A stretch of 64,000 nucleotides of DNA from Silurus meridionalis (GCF_014805685.1 NC_060896.1:7332889-7396888); one strand, 5' to 3'. Numbered from the stretch's first letter, positions 10,785 to 23,564 are shown. Notes: generated by a model not told the origin, from the sequence alone. Made by a program: numbers and translations.

Positions 10785-10985
10785 TCCATTCATGCATCCA
10801 TCCATCCATCCATCCATCCATCCATCCATCCATCCATCCATCCATCCATCCATTCATTTATTCCACAATCCATCCATCTAACAATCCATCTAACAATCCA
10901 TCTAACAATCCATCCATCCATCCATCCATCCATCCATCCATCCATCCATCCATCCATCCATCCATCCATCCATCCATCCATCCAT
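10785..10985 (+). repeat. ATCC tetranucleotide array with a 12-bp higher-order block
   Basis: ATCC units run from about 10794 to 10852 and again from 10910 to 10985. Between them the 12-base unit catctaacaatc is repeated three times. The array translates to serine, isoleucine, histidine and proline repeats on one strand and to methionine, aspartate, glycine and tryptophan repeats on the other; neither is a protein gene. Confidence 0.96.
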
Positions 10986-12009
10986 TAATTCATTCTGTAG
11001 CATTGTGTGTTTTTTATCCCTTTCACTAATTCCATTCAAACTGCTATTTTAATGCCTTTCTATTTTGGCATTATAGAGAATCCAATGTACTGTAGTTCAT
11101 TAAATAATATGATATTACCTATTTTTAAGCGAACACATTATACTGTTTATTGGACCTTCATCTGACAATCATAAACATAAACATTGCTGGATGGTAAAAC
11201 TTATGAGGTGACATGAGATTTGTGAGAAGAAGTAGAAGATGACTATTAAAACTAGATTATTACTGCAAAAAGTTTGAAGGCACACAATTATATAGGATAC
11301 CTTCGGATGAGTTGCATCAACTTTTCCTTTCGCTTTAAGTAGCAGAGCCAAACCTGTGACAATGCCTTTGTACACAAAGAGAGCTTAATGAATATTTTTG
11401 CTTTATAAAGACCTTACATAAATCTTAACAATGTTATCATCTGTTTTCTTTTTGTTTATGTGTTTACTAAATTAGTTTGGATTCGTTTCTAATTACAAGT
11501 GAATTAGTGTTATTACCAAAACTTTAAATGTATAAGAACACTAATATAAACTTAAATTTGAATTACAAAGATGCAATCAAAGAAAATGAATTATACCTAT
11601 TGACCAATCAGATGCAGAATTCAGAAACACTGTGATATGACTGGTTGGCTAAAAGTGCATTCATGCAGTCAGTTTTATGAAGTATCCATTCTCTTTTTGT
11701 TTATTTAACTCCCAGATGGTTGTAGAGGTGATGCATGCATTATAGCAGTATTCCAAATGCAAAATTGACTGGAAAGTATTAACATATAATTTATTTAAAT
11801 ATAATTTATTTAGTTGCCATATGGACTTTTTAAATTGGACACATTTCCTTACTGAACATAAGCTTTTTAGATTTCAAATTTCAAAAACATATTGACTGTT
11901 TAACAATTGTGTAAAATAGTATACAAACTGGAAAAGATTTATATAGAGAGATAATTATACCTGAATTAACATATAAATATGATTCAGTTTAATTAATAGT
12001 GATGCTCAG
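10986..12009. other. AT-rich unique DNA, no gene seen
   Basis: At 11600-11650 the words gaccaatcagatgcagaattcag and gtgatatgactgg resemble a common fish repeat end that recurs weakly at 28995-29050. Otherwise unique, with short frames only. Confidence 0.4.
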
Positions 12010-12307
12010 ATGTGTGGGAATGGTTGAGTGCAGATTAGTGAATAGGGGCCAGAATTGGGGGAGGTAAGTAGTAAGAATCACACACCTGTGCTGAATTTGC
12101 CTAATGAGTGCTCTCTTCAATGAGGGATTAAAATTAGGAGAGCGAGGAGAGCCAAGGTAGAGAGACAGAACTGGAGGTGCGTTTTTGTATGCATAAACAC
12201 TGAAAAGTGCATGTAAACCATGACGAAATAAATGATCTCTTTTTGAGTTTTCCTAGGCCCGCCTTTGGTTTCCTATTTCACAAACCCTCCGAAAACTCTA
12301 CATGGCA
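12010..12307 (+). mobile_element. possible solo long terminal repeat
   Basis: The segment starts tgtgtggg and ends tacatggca, so it has TG...CA ends. It contains an ATTAAAA box near 12128, a gag-rich block, and the polyadenylation-like aataaatgatctc at about 12226 followed by a T-rich stretch. The layout resembles a retrotransposon LTR of fish. No clean target duplication is seen and no internal region is attached. A SINE or another repeat is possible. Confidence 0.35.
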
Positions 12308-12779
12308 GTAAAATGACATCTTTAACAATAAAGGTGTTTTAATGATCACATTTATAAGCCACTAAAGGTTAATTGTGTGAAAGATAAATGATCATGTGTG
12401 CAAAACTCGTCTGAGCATTATTTCACAAACAAATGCACAAGAAGTTTCCTCGCCTGAAGTTTTACATAAAAACAACAGGAAACATATGGCATCGTATTAG
12501 TAATATGTTGAAATAAGAATGATGAATTATTCATTTTAAACAAAAGAAAAAATAAAACAACCAAAAAAAAACAAAAAACAAGGCACTACATGTAAAACAA
12601 ATGCATAGAGCATAACATGATTATTCATTATATTGGATCCAGGTCCATAACTATATACAGTTCAAACTATGTGTAGTAAAATCTACTGTTTTAATGACTA
12701 CAAGCTGGAATAAAGAGTAAATAGGATAAGAAATAAACAATAGAATAATAAAAAACAAATAGAATTGCAATAATCTTAG
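12308..12779. other. A-rich unique DNA, no gene seen
   Basis: Strongly A-rich sequence (for example 12541-12590) with no coding frame and no recognised repeat. Confidence 0.5.
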
Positions 12780-13225
12780 AAAAAGAATTTACATAATTCA
12801 AATAAATAAGCAGCATGTACATATCCCAGAAGGCAGAAAAACTATGACTTATCCGGAAAATTCCTAATACAGTGAAGCTTTGTGCAAGATGTGCAATTGT
12901 TACGTGAGATGTTCATGTGCACAAAAAGAAAAGCTCTCTTGGTGTTCTCCTGTTTCAGCACCTCATACTGTGTGTGGAAAGAAGCTCTTCCTCATTATCT
13001 CTGTGTTGGAGTACTGTACATAAAGCTGAAGCACTACCTTGATGGCAACAAAGAGAATAGTCCATTGTTTGAATAGCTGAGGTCCTTCATTGTCTTTCTG
13101 GAATTGGTCCAGCACTGCTTGCTGTAGATAGACTGTAGGTCAGGGAGCTCACTGCAGATTGTATGCTCAGCTGATCGCACCACGCTATGGTCTACAAATA
13201 GACCACAAATTCGAGTGAAGAGCAT
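12780..13225 (-). mobile_element. L2/Rex1-type LINE relic, 3' part of reverse transcriptase
   Basis: On the minus strand a 63-codon frame (13225 to 13034) contains R-S-A-E, then S-E-L-P-D-L-Q, Q-S-I-Y and L-F-S-L-L-P-S. These align in order with R-T-A-E, S-L-P-S-I-M-D-I-Y and Y-F-T-L-L-P-S-G-K-R of the LINE at 24885-25579. The following sequence down to about 12780 looks like worn coding end and 3' untranslated region. The catalytic reverse-transcriptase core is absent. Confidence 0.7.
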
Positions 13226-13837
13226 TTATGTTCCTATAAAAAGTAGACACAGTTAGCACATCTTTTTAAACGTAAGATAATACTAAGGTAAGGTAAGTCA
13301 GATACATCATAGATAAAACTCTCAAAAGTCTAAAAAAAAAAAAAAAACACAGGTAATATAAATATTCATAATCAATTTCCAGCAGGACTGAACATGAAAT
13401 AAAATAATTCCGTTTAAGACAAATATATCAAATCATTATTGACTAATAAACCTTACATAAGTTAAGACTCATGGTTGATTATTTCTAATATTAATATTAA
13501 TACTAATTAATATTGAATAATATATATATGTGATGTAATGCATTATTATTGGCGCCGGTGAGGTTGAATTTTTTTAATAAACCAAAATATATATAACAAG
13601 CTCTACAGTATATACAGAAAATATACAGTGTGAAATGTTTTTGCTGCAACTTTTTGGTTTTCAAGGTTATGCAACACTTACAGTATGAATGTGTTTTGAA
13701 ATCCCAAAGTAGAGACACTTTATATACATGTACATATACATATGCATACCGCATTGTGCAAAAACTCTTGGGCACCTGCAAAGAAATGCTACAAAGAAAG
13801 TATGACTTTATAATAATGACATTTGTACATAGAAAAT
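13226..13837. other. AT-rich unique DNA, no gene seen
   Basis: Very AT-rich sequence with short TA runs near 13520 and 13725. The long minus-strand frame across it has the composition of AT-rich noncoding DNA. Confidence 0.5.
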
Positions 13838-14130
13838 ACAACCCCAATTTGAAAAAAGTTTGGAAGTTGTATAAACTGTAAATAAAAACAGAATGCAAAG
13901 AATTGCAAATATCATAAACCCAAATTTTATTCACAGTAAAATATAGAAAGCATATCAAATGTAATATAAACCGAGGGGAAAAAGAAATAGGGCAAAAAAA
14001 AGGCTTAAAAAGTAAGTGTTATAGAAAGAAAAAACTAAATAGGGTTATTGGCAACAGGTCAGTTAAATGATTGAGAACAAATAATATAAAAGATGGGCAG
14101 AAGTTCATCAATCTGAACTTCAAAATGATG
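13838..14130 (+). mobile_element. fragment of a common fish DNA transposon, class unresolved
   Basis: The words caaccccaatttgaaaaaag, gtaaataaaaacagaatgc, aattgcaaatatcataaacc and, further on, ttggcaacaggtcag with agatgggcagaagttcatc follow the order of a widespread teleost element. I recognise the family but not its class with certainty. No coding sequence is left. Confidence 0.5.
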
Positions 14131-14299
14131 TTCACTACAAGTATAACAACTCTTTTGTTAACAACTTTAGTATAATGTTCACTACAAGTGTAACAATTTT
14201 GTTTTGGTCTTAAAATAACTGTAATTTCAGGTACATTTTCATGATGTTTTATGTGAATCCCTATATGCCCAAAGAACACCTAACTTTTTCCAGCTATAT
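14131..14299. other. short unique spacer with a small duplication
   Basis: The word gttcactacaagt-taacaa occurs twice (about 14130 and 14177), a local duplication of about 47 bp spacing. Confidence 0.4.
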
Positions 14300-14768
14300 G
14301 TAGTTTTTCCACAAACTGCACCCACTATGTTGGAGGCACACAAGTGTCACAAATATGGTGTCTTCGGATGCAGTAACATTAGAATTCTTTTAATCCCTTT
14401 ATTTGATCTAGGAGACCCAAATCTGTTTCAGCATACACCAAGCCAGCTTTATGAAGATATGGTTTATATAGGTTGAGTTGAGGAACTTGAGTGAATAAGA
14501 ACTCTGAGCTTAACCCTATTGAACACCTTTGATAAGAAATGGAATGTGTATTGCATCCCAGGCCTCCTCACCCACCATCAGTACCTGACTTTACTAACAC
14601 CTTTGTAGTTGAATGAGCAAAAAATCTCCACATGCACACTTCAAAATCTAGTGAAACATCTTCCAAGAAGAGCGGAAGCTATTATAACAGCAACTGGGGA
14701 CTAAATGTGGAATGAGATACGAAACCTTATGGTCAGGGGTCCACAAACATTTGTCCATATATTGTACA
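14300..14768 (+). mobile_element. Tc1-type relic, copy D, longest of the six
   Basis: The copy contains ccacaaactgcacccactatgttgg at its left, gagacccaaatctgtttcagc in the middle, and at about 14505-14540 the bases for L-N-P-I-E-H-L, the catalytic block with E kept and stops just after. It ends with ggtccacaaacatttgtcc near 14752, a recognisable terminal repeat for this family. The start of the transposase gene is missing. Confidence 0.72.
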
Positions 14769-15842
14769 TTCAGTTGTAACCTTTATTTAATCAATATAAA
14801 ATAGTGACCTGAATTTAAGTGGATTTGGATTTAATAGAAATAGATTTTAAATATGAATAATGTATTTGTACACAATATAATAAAATCAGTCCATCTAAAT
14901 GGGATACAAATTTAGATGGGAGATGATTTTTTAAATGATTTATTTAAAAATAGTTGGCTTGCATCCTCTTGCTTTCTTGTACAAACTGAGCCCTGGAAAA
15001 AAGAAAAGGGTAAAAAAGAGAGATGCAGTTTAATTCTTTGTCCTTGAAACCACTGCTATTATAAATGTGCACATCTAGTATTTGAACAAAATGAAGGTGC
15101 CTTCAAGCCTTTCACAGTTTTTTCTTACAGTAGTAGAAATAACAACCTGCTATTATTAAAATTATTGTGCATATAAATATTGCCAGCTGAAATCTAATGA
15201 CATATTGATAAAAATGTTTTCTATACTACACATTCAGCTGACGAATTTTAAGTCAAACTGAGCTGTGAATTCCATTACAGGCCCTTTGTATTGACTGCTG
15301 TTATTGTTAGACTGCAGAATTGTTAGAATTCTGTTCGCACTGTTGTGCATATTAAGTATTTTTGCACTTACTGTGACCCAGAATGTGTTAAGTAATGTAA
15401 GGAGACAACGGGGTATGTCGTTAAGCCCCTCAAAAACAGCCCTGCGTTTTTCTTTTATATTGGAACAAGAGTGCGATGTAGGCTGAATTCGGTAATGGCA
15501 TAACAAGCATAAAGAGCTCATTTTCTGCTCTGTATCAAGTAAGCCGTCACATCCAGTTAAGAAATAAAGAGCTTATTACATTAATATTTAAAGAGATTAA
15601 AACATGAATATTTATCATTTAGCATCTGCAGATCAACTGGATGAGCCCGGGGCAGGATTCAGTCATGTGCCGTGCAGCACTGATGGCAACCCCAGGCACT
15701 TCAGACCATGTGTGTAGTTTAATGAACATTTTTATAATTATATGTTTCTATGAATGTATATGAATGTCTAATGAACACTTTTATAACATGTTATAACACA
15801 TGCATAAGGTATTATATACACTAACATACAGGCAGTATATAT
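14769..15842. other. AT-rich unique DNA, GC-richer block at 15600-15720
   Basis: The block at 15625-15715 (agcccggggcaggattcag) stands out from AT-rich surroundings and could be a conserved noncoding element. I see no splice-flanked frame. Confidence 0.3.
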
Positions 15843-15847
15843 GTATG

Positions 15848-15916
<69 letters not shown>
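15843..15916. repeat. TA dinucleotide microsatellite
   Basis: Pure TA repeats from about 15853 to 15916, preceded by tatgtatg steps. Confidence 0.97.
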
Positions 15917-15923
<7 letters not shown>

Positions 15924-17019
15924 ATTTCAGTTTTCATTATTTATAATGCGTGTAGAAATAAATGTATTAAATGTATTAAATAATGTAGTGAAGTAATGCT
16001 TATAACATATTACATCACTGTTATTACATCTTATAATGACTTATGCAATTGCAGCTTGGTGATGCAATGTGTTACAATGGATTATTTTCTCAATACCTAA
16101 ATATTTAAATTACAAGCATTGCCATTAACTGAATTTAATTTATGAATTATTTAAACAATATGTATAAAGCTTTATGAATGCATTGAATAACATGCTATGA
16201 ATTTGTAGGTAATTATGCATGTAACTTTCATAAAACAGTGTTTGAACACTGATATATAGGATATTTATCTTTTCACCATTTTTTTATTTATGTTTTTATT
16301 ATTTATTCATTCATCGATTAATGTTTTATTTAAAAACTTTTATTTATATACAGTGTATATATATTTTTTATAGTATTTTACTTTTAATTTCATTTAAGTT
16401 TTAGTTTAGTTGTATATTATATATGTTTCCATGTATTTTTAATGTTTTTCACATACTTTGTATTATATATACTTTTTGGATAGAGATTAATGTAAGCATA
16501 TACACAATCACCAGAGTAACCATGCTACCAGGAAGCATTGACCATATAAGTAGAGTGAGAACTAAATAAATAGTGCAAATGATCACCAGAGAGGAGGAGG
16601 AGGAAACAAAACAGGAAAACAAGTGACCAAATAAGGAAAATGGATACCAAAAAGGGTCAGAAATAGGTGTTGTGATGTGTGTGGGAAGCAATAAAGCTCC
16701 AAATGTATAAAGGATCATGATAATCCTGCTAAGCTGCATCTGCTTTTGGTATAGTTGCAGAAAATCAGTAATGTAAATGACGGACATTATGTCCTATCCA
16801 TGCATATTGTTTTGTGTGTGCAAGAGTGTGAAGTGTAATGAGGTCAGAACAAGGTGAACACTGAGGATCTATAGGTTGCTGAGATGTATTGGATTCTGAG
16901 AACATCATCTTGCATCAGAGTACAAGTATTTAAAATCCCTGTCTATTTCCTTTTGTCTTTGTATTACACGTTTTTTTTGGAAATGGAACAAAGGCATGTG
17001 TGTGTGAGTGTGTGTATTT
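15917..17019. other. very AT-rich unique DNA, no gene seen
   Basis: Long AT-rich stretch; at 16490-16790 base composition is more even and a 112-codon minus-strand frame is open, but its product is a hydrophobic low-information string with no family match. Confidence 0.45.
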
Positions 17020-17075
17020 CTGTGTGTGAAAGAGAAAGAGAGAGAAAGAGAGAGAGAGAGAAAGAGAGAGGGAGG
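17020..17075 (+). repeat. GA-rich microsatellite
   Basis: GAGA and GAAA units follow a GT-rich run at 16995-17026. Confidence 0.9.
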
Positions 17076-17397
17076 GAATGTATGTTGTAGTTAGTAGCAG
17101 TCTCCTGAGAGGGGCAGCAGAGGAGCTCATGCTTTTACTTTCTTCATTTCTTCTATAGGCACTTGGCATGTTGAGAGCATCATTTCATTTCTGCTTTCCT
17201 ATTTGGCCTGCAAATATTCAGGTAATTTAGTTGAAGCTCATGCCCTTAGCAAATTTGAATTTCAAAAACTGTGACTATATGTACACACTTTATTGCAGAA
17301 AAAGATTTAATATATTTAATGAGTTACAGAGTTGTTCTCATAGAGAGCATGAAAAGGTCATGGTAGATGTTTCTCATTCAAACCATTTATTAGAAAA

Positions 17398-17398
<1 letters not shown>

Positions 17399-17431
<33 letters not shown>
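17399..17431 (+). repeat. GT dinucleotide microsatellite
   Basis: Pure GT units flanked by unique sequence. Confidence 0.96.
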
Positions 17432-17434
<3 letters not shown>

Positions 17435-17565
17435 TGCATATGAAGGGGTAAAGGATTACTGAATTGCTTAAGACCAGATTGTCCACATATGGATAGGGAT
17501 ATCTGAAATTTTAGACCTTAAGGGGTCATTTGGCTGGTCCCCACAAAGAAAGCTGCTTTATAAAA

Positions 17566-17719
17566 CACCCATCCAACCAACCGTCCAACCGTCCAACCGT
17601 CCAACAACAAACCAACCAACCGACTAACCAACCAACCAACCAACCAACCAACCAACCAACCAACCATCCAACCAACCAACAACCAACCAAACAAACAAAC
17701 AAACAAACAAACAAACAAG
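17566..17719 (+). repeat. CCAA array passing into CAAA array
   Basis: The left part mixes ccaaccgt and ccaa units, the centre is pure CCAA, and from about 17688 the unit changes to CAAA. The order suggests a single point change that spread by slippage. Confidence 0.95.
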
Positions 17720-19013
17720 AAAAACCCTGTTTATATAAAAGCTGACCTAAAGAACTAAAATAATTTTATGTAAGTGTAGGTATTGTACTAATGAGCATTC
17801 CTGTGTGTGCATGTATGCACATTTGTCAGTTCAAATCCTTGCATTACAAGTTAAAACTATTTCTGTCTCAATATTTGGTCTAATTTGCAAGCTCAGAAAC
17901 TATACTCTTAACCTCTAGGAGCATATGAAAGCTCAGTCTGAGACATCAAATTTTCATTTTCAGCTTTAGTAGAAATTAAAACGGGAGTTAACATACCAGC
18001 GTGAAATTCATATCAAATGCAAATTAGTAAATTAGTAAATGAGCCAGAAATCAAATCAGGCTGCAGAATTTAAAACAGTTTCCTGTCAAATATGTTTTAC
18101 TGCAAGATATAATATAGAATCTAAATACATTAGGCCAATAAACCAGTTCCTAATGAAAACTTGTGACTGGTCAGCAGGTGATGAGTAGTTTTTTCTAACT
18201 GCAGTTCAGGTAATAGTTCAGCTCTATTTTGAGCAATGCACTTATTTTATTGCTATGGTTTTAGTATTAGCTTTAGTGTTTTGTTAGAAGTGGGAATTGG
18301 CTAAATTACATTTGTACAAAGCATGACCCACAGAACATTCAATGAACATGCAAGACGTTGTGAATTATAATCTTGTAACAAAATGTTGCTATTCATTGTA
18401 TAAGAACTTGGTTGTGCAGATAAAATGCATATGAACGTTTTATTTATTTTTTCTGTGAAACTTGGTTGCCGCTCATCATTCGCCATTTTATTTCCAACAA
18501 AGCCTTAAAGAAAATGGGAAAACATAAATACTATTATAAAAAATAAAATGACTTACATTCTCCAGTTGAAAATAAGAAAGTGCAAAACCACGCAACAACA
18601 AATCCTCTAATTCATTCATGCAAAAACTTGGAAAAAGTTGCTTGTCAAAATGATTAACACGTACTCACCATGGGGAAAAAATAGATATACGATAACTTGC
18701 AGAAGTCAGGTAATGGATAAGCACACTCAGGGCTAAATAAAAAGTTTCAAAATTACCCATTAAAGTTTTCAAAATCAATCAGCTGTTTTTTTGTAATAGT
18801 AACCCAGAAAATTTCAGCTAAAATGAATTGAAGCTCGAATCAAACTATAAATTATATCATCATCTTAAGGTCAAATCAGTTGAAAATGAACTTTTTCCGG
18901 TAAACACCAGTGGCATGTTAATGCAAGTCCTTGTACTCTGTGTAAAATATGATAATAGAATACTGATAGTAATGTTGATGGGTTCATAATAGTAACAAGA
19001 TAATTTATACCAC
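17720..19013. other. AT-rich unique DNA, no gene seen
   Basis: No repeat family, no exon-like frame. A pair of tandem words ttagtaaattagtaaa is at 18027-18042. Confidence 0.55.
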
Positions 19014-19400
19014 TATACGAGGTGGTATCAAAAAGTTTCGAAACTAGTTCTGTTTACAGAAAAGTACATTATTTATGGATGTTTACACTATCACCTTCAA
19101 AATAGTCCCTTTGCACAGCGATACAGCGTTCCCTGTGTTCCTGCCACTTCTGGAATATGTCCTGGAAGTCTTCTTCTTCAAAGCGTATCAAGCACCAGCT
19201 AGAATTCGTGCTGAATCTCTGCAATGGTGTCAAAACAGCAACCTTTGACATCTTGGGAAATGATGTGCAAAGGGCAATGTATTTTGGCACACTGATTTAT
19301 AAAGTTCGGTGCTCCCTGTGACTGTGCGTGCAGTGCGTGGTTTGCCATCAAACGCACCCAAATAAACACAAAATAACTTGATGAAATTCATAAGCCTTAA
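19014..19400 (-). mobile_element. mariner-like transposon relic
   Basis: The left edge reads TATA then cgaggtggtatcaaaaag, a terminal repeat of the mariner type. On the minus strand, combining frames, the bases give a K-G-C-C-F-D-T-I-A-E-I-Q block and then a tail ending in Y-F-E-G-D, features of the mariner transposase C-terminus. The gene is frameshifted and its N-terminal half is absent, so it is dead. Confidence 0.7.
19069..19300 (-). pseudogene. mariner transposase C-terminal fragment
   Basis: The 73-codon frame ending at 19069 carries D-F-Q-D-I-F-Q-K-W-Q-E-H, R-C-I and Y-F-E-G-D in order. In intact mariner transposases this lies after the last catalytic residue. The upstream F-D-T-I-E-I-Q-like stretch is in another frame, so at least one indel has broken the gene. 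Confidence 0.65.
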
Positions 19401-19554
19401 GTTAGAAATACAAAGAATTATGAGATGCTTTGCATGCAAAACAGCCCAAGTTTCCTCTTCAACAGACACAACGGAAAGAGTCTCAATGCTGTTAAATCCT
19501 CATTGAAGTCCAAAATACCACACATTTTATTTGTTATTCAATTGTGCATGTTTA
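19401..19554. other. short unique spacer
   Basis: No recognised content. Confidence 0.4.
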
Positions 19555-19740
19555 TTCATGGGCAGCACAGTGGAGCAGCCGGAAGTGTTGCAACCCCAGG
19601 TTCCATCCTGAGCACTGTTAACTGTAAGGTAGCTGCACTTACTCTCCCCATGAGCTCTAGGTTGGTTTCCTCAGGGTTCTAGTACACAGCAATGGCCTGG
19701 TGTCCATGTCCAAACCTGCCTCATGCCTAGTGTTTCAGGA
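19555..19740 (+). mobile_element. SINE-like fish repeat of the GGCAGCACAGTGG type
   Basis: The segment starts gggcagcacagtggagcagc and contains ttactctccccatgagct and ggtttcctcagggttctag, in the order seen in a very common fish repeat with a tRNA-like head. It is diverged. A related copy is at 62655-62800. Confidence 0.55.
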
Positions 19741-22700
19741 TTATCTCTGGATCCACAACAACCCTCTCTGGGATAAAGCTCTCGCCGAAAATGATGAATG
19801 TCTAAATAATTGTTTATTCAATTCTCTTAATTTACACAAAGAGTGCCAATCATTCAGGAGTTGCCTGCACTGTACAAAGTGAACATCTGTGTTTGAAAAA
19901 TTGCAAAAATGTTTTTGTGAATGGAATGCAAATAAGTCATTAGTTTGCAAAGTCATGGCACAAATATGATATGATTGAAGCCTGCGCAGTCATTAGCGGT
20001 ACTTGTTTCGGCTCATGAGTAAAGAGGTGCTTTGGTTACACTAAGTGCAGGCAAGACACATTCATTCATTAACACAACCCGTGCTCGAGCTCTCTCAGTG
20101 CCGCACTTCACACAAAGAGCAATAGTCTGATTAATGGTGTAGACATCATCCGACGCCATGGACAGTGAAGCCATTTATATAAATATTTCCCTTACCTTAA
20201 TTGCCATAATTAATAAGATAGGAAAAGTGTTGACTGAGGCGGGCCATGGTTATATATTACTGTGGGCTAGCTGGTTTTTGACAGTCTGGTGGCCCATGGC
20301 TTTATGGGCCAGTTCACTCTCAGCTGCAGGTGACTCATTGAAACCATTATTAATGCCCAGCCCAGTGGAATAAATTATCCGCAATAGGACAGATAAAGAT
20401 CATTATCAAGCAGGAGAATGGAAAATGTACTGATCCCATGAGAAACAGTGTAAGTCAAAAATATATAGATTTACTTCCTCTTATAAGTAAAAAATTGTAA
20501 CAGCTATGAATACTTCTGCACATTTTTACAAGTAAGAATAAAATGTTAAAAGTACTTCGTTAAACTCCTTAATGGCATAAACCTGCATGTTATTTTAACC
20601 TTTTATGATATGTTTTTGTTTGGGCTTGACAGATCATATTTCAGCATTACTCATCTGCTGTCTTCCTCATTATTTTCTAATATGACAGGCTCATAGGAAA
20701 ACGAACATAAAAAAAATGTTTGCTCTATAAACATTGGATAATGGAGCACTGTTCGAGAAAGAGTATGCACTGAGAATTAGTTCTAATCCAATCCACGGAG
20801 TTACTAATTAAAACTAGCTCATTATCCTTGAGCTGATTTGATTGGGCTGTAGCATTCCTCAGCTTGTTCATGTGGGATCTCTGTGGGAGGACTGGGACTG
20901 TGTTTAGCAGCTTGTTGGAAACATGAGAGGGCTGCAGAGTTTGGTGCCACAGCATGAGACAAGGGGGAAGGTGCTAAGTGGTGATTGGCCTGATGTTCTC
21001 TTCTCTCTCAACTTCTCCCAGTGTGCCTGCAGCAAGAGAGATGGAGAAAGGAGAAGAGAGATGGAAGGCTTTTATTTCAATCCCAGCTGGAATATTATTT
21101 TGGAGCTGACAGATGGAATCAAGGCGGTGCTGAAAGGGTCTTGGGGATTGTTCTGTCCTTTTAAATTTCTTTGTTTGAGATGCCTCTACACTCATTTTAT
21201 AAAAGGATAGGACTCTTGAGTACTTCCTGCATTATGAATACAGTTCACCCACTGAATGGCCAGCTGACTATGTGTTTGCTTGATCAATGGATGAATAGTG
21301 TTGTTGTGTTGCCTTGCAAGGTCATTCAGAAAGAGCCCACCTCTGTTTCAAAAGAAGAAACATCTCAAGGTTATCTCAAGGTCCTAGTTTACAGTAACAG
21401 TGGGTATTGTTTGGTACATAACTTACATGTTGGAGGCACATAATACATACTACCTTATTGTTCAGATTAATGATATGTTAATAATATAATTAATATTATT
21501 TAACATGAAAAACTACCAGATACACAGCTGGCTCTCCGAAGCTAAATCCTATATTTGCACATTATCTTTGTTAAGGTTATATAAATGCCAAATCATTCTA
21601 TAATTTTCTAAGAAATGTTAATTCTTTGTTAGCTAGACCCAGGGGTTATAATAAATTGGGATTCAGTAGATGCAGAAGCTACAGCTGTACCTTTTTTATG
21701 TCTATCAACATTAGGGGAGTTTGATTTAAAAATGTTAAAAATCTAAAATTTTAGATATTAATGTTTCTGTGAAAAACGATTTATTTTATTTAACAACAAT
21801 TGGCCTGATAATATTTGATTGGTGTGTTCTACTGCTTTACATGTTCCTTTAGCAAAATAAACAATAGTATTTTCTTACCCCTTTTATCTTTTAAAACCCA
21901 TCTCATTTTACTGAACTCTTGTCTTTATTACAGACTTATCTCATATCGCTACTATCTGTAATAGGACTTTTGCATGAAGATTTTTAATTTATCTAGCATA
22001 TGGAGATCATTTTCTTTTGGTTAAGGAAAGAAAGTTAGCTGGAATATTTTGGAATTAATTTAGATATTGCTTATGTTTAAATAAGTGTCTATGGCTGTCT
22101 TTTAGTGTGTTTTACCTTACTGAATAGTTCATTTAATTTCAAACTGCAATCAAAATTATGTTCCTCTCTATCAATTTATGGGTTTATATTTTGTACATTA
22201 TATCAGGCAAACCCAGTTATCAGAATCTGTCCCCAACACCCCATGGTCTACAAAAATGACCCTTTAACATGCACCCTTTAAAAGTGACATTCACACACCC
22301 GTAGTTTAAGTATATGCTCAGTTTGTTCCTTACCAATCCTGTGTTTGCTGATCTAATTTGACCTTGCTAGTATTTCTGCTGTTATGTTTGCTTTTGTCCA
22401 GTTTGTCCTTTTTGCTGATCGCCCAACCCATTGCCTGTTCTTGGTTTTGATTTTGTGTCGCAATTAAATTTGTTTGCTCTTCTCTCCTTCAAAATGATTC
22501 AATATTAGTCTTTATTTTTATGTCACATTAACATCCAATTTGTAACAAAAATAATTCCAATTACTCCAATAACTTTCAGTAATTCACTTTATACTCACAA
22601 TGCTGTACAAATATAGTGCATATACCTCTTAGCTGCTTTAAACACATAATGCTAGAGAATAAGTAGCTTATGTTGTGCTTATAAAAAGTTGCTCAGTGAC

Positions 22701-23563
22701 TGAAATCAGTGCTAATACTTAGCACTCCACTCTATGGAAGTTCTATTGCAGCAGCATTGAATGACAAGCTATACTTTCGTTTCTGGTTAAGGACTAGAAA
22801 GTGATTTGAATTTATTGTTAGTGATTTGTTTTTTGTTTTTTTGCTGTAAGAGATGTTGCTAACATCACCTCAGTGTTTCCTCTAGCAGATGTACTGTAAC
22901 TATACAAATTGCCTCATCTAGCCTGTATATGTTGCAACAAATGCTGAAAGTCAGCATGATTTCTGCCTTACATGTCTTCCTTCATTGTCAGGTTTCATGC
23001 TTCTACTTTAGCAAACAACACAATAATCCTCAATGCCACAGTTAGAGCAGGAAGCTGCATTTCTGTTTCTTACACTGTGTCATCTAGAACTGACAAAGCT
23101 CCGAGTGTGTAGCAAATGCAGCCTGGATCAGCCATTTTTCCGAGAGAAAATCTCCTCAGTAGGGGTTCGTTTCTGCTGAGCTCGGCCAGGCTGCTGAAAA
23201 ATGTTTTTGCGTCTGCCCACGCCGCAAAGTTCCCTGATGGTCTCTCTAGGACGTGGGCAGAGCTGAAGCAGCAGGACTCCACAAGCTCTTCACTTCAAAG
23301 CCACGTCCAACCGCAGCTGGGGTCCAGCTTATAGGGAGTCATATCATTTGTCTTGGTCCATTCACTCTGTGTGAGCAAGAAGGAGAGAGAAAAAAGATCG
23401 GAAAGATTGAGAGAAAAGAGAGAGGTTATTGTCTGTCTGACTCGTTGATATTGCGTACGGGTGTGATCTCTTCGTGAATTTTTTTTTCAAGTGAAAAGCT
23501 TTGTAAGTGTCAAGGTTGGTATATTTGGATCAGAATATAAATGTATATATATATGTGGGAGAG
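19741..23563. other. mostly unique DNA; several candidate conserved noncoding blocks
   Basis: Blocks at 20060-20400, 20990-21150 and 23090-23340 are richer in G and C than their surroundings and free of recognised repeats. The first holds TAATTG, TTAATTA and GATAAAG words typical of developmental enhancers. At 22330-22510 a T-rich stretch with gttcttggttttgattttg and attaaatttg resembles the end of a fish LTR retrotransposon, weakly. No protein-coding gene is recognised in the whole interval. Confidence 0.35.
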
Positions 23564-23564
23564 T

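Noticed and set aside
10785..10985. CRISPR-like array
   Set aside because: Units are 4 bases with no unique spacers, and the DNA is eukaryotic.
10749..10988. Repetitive protein of histidine, proline, serine and isoleucine units
   Set aside because: It is a translation of the ATCC microsatellite; the unit is four bases, so all frames give a 4-codon repeat.
13503..13958. 151-codon minus-strand frame
   Set aside because: Its composition (cysteine, tyrosine, phenylalanine, isoleucine) is that of AT-rich noncoding DNA, and it runs into a DNA-transposon fragment at 13838.
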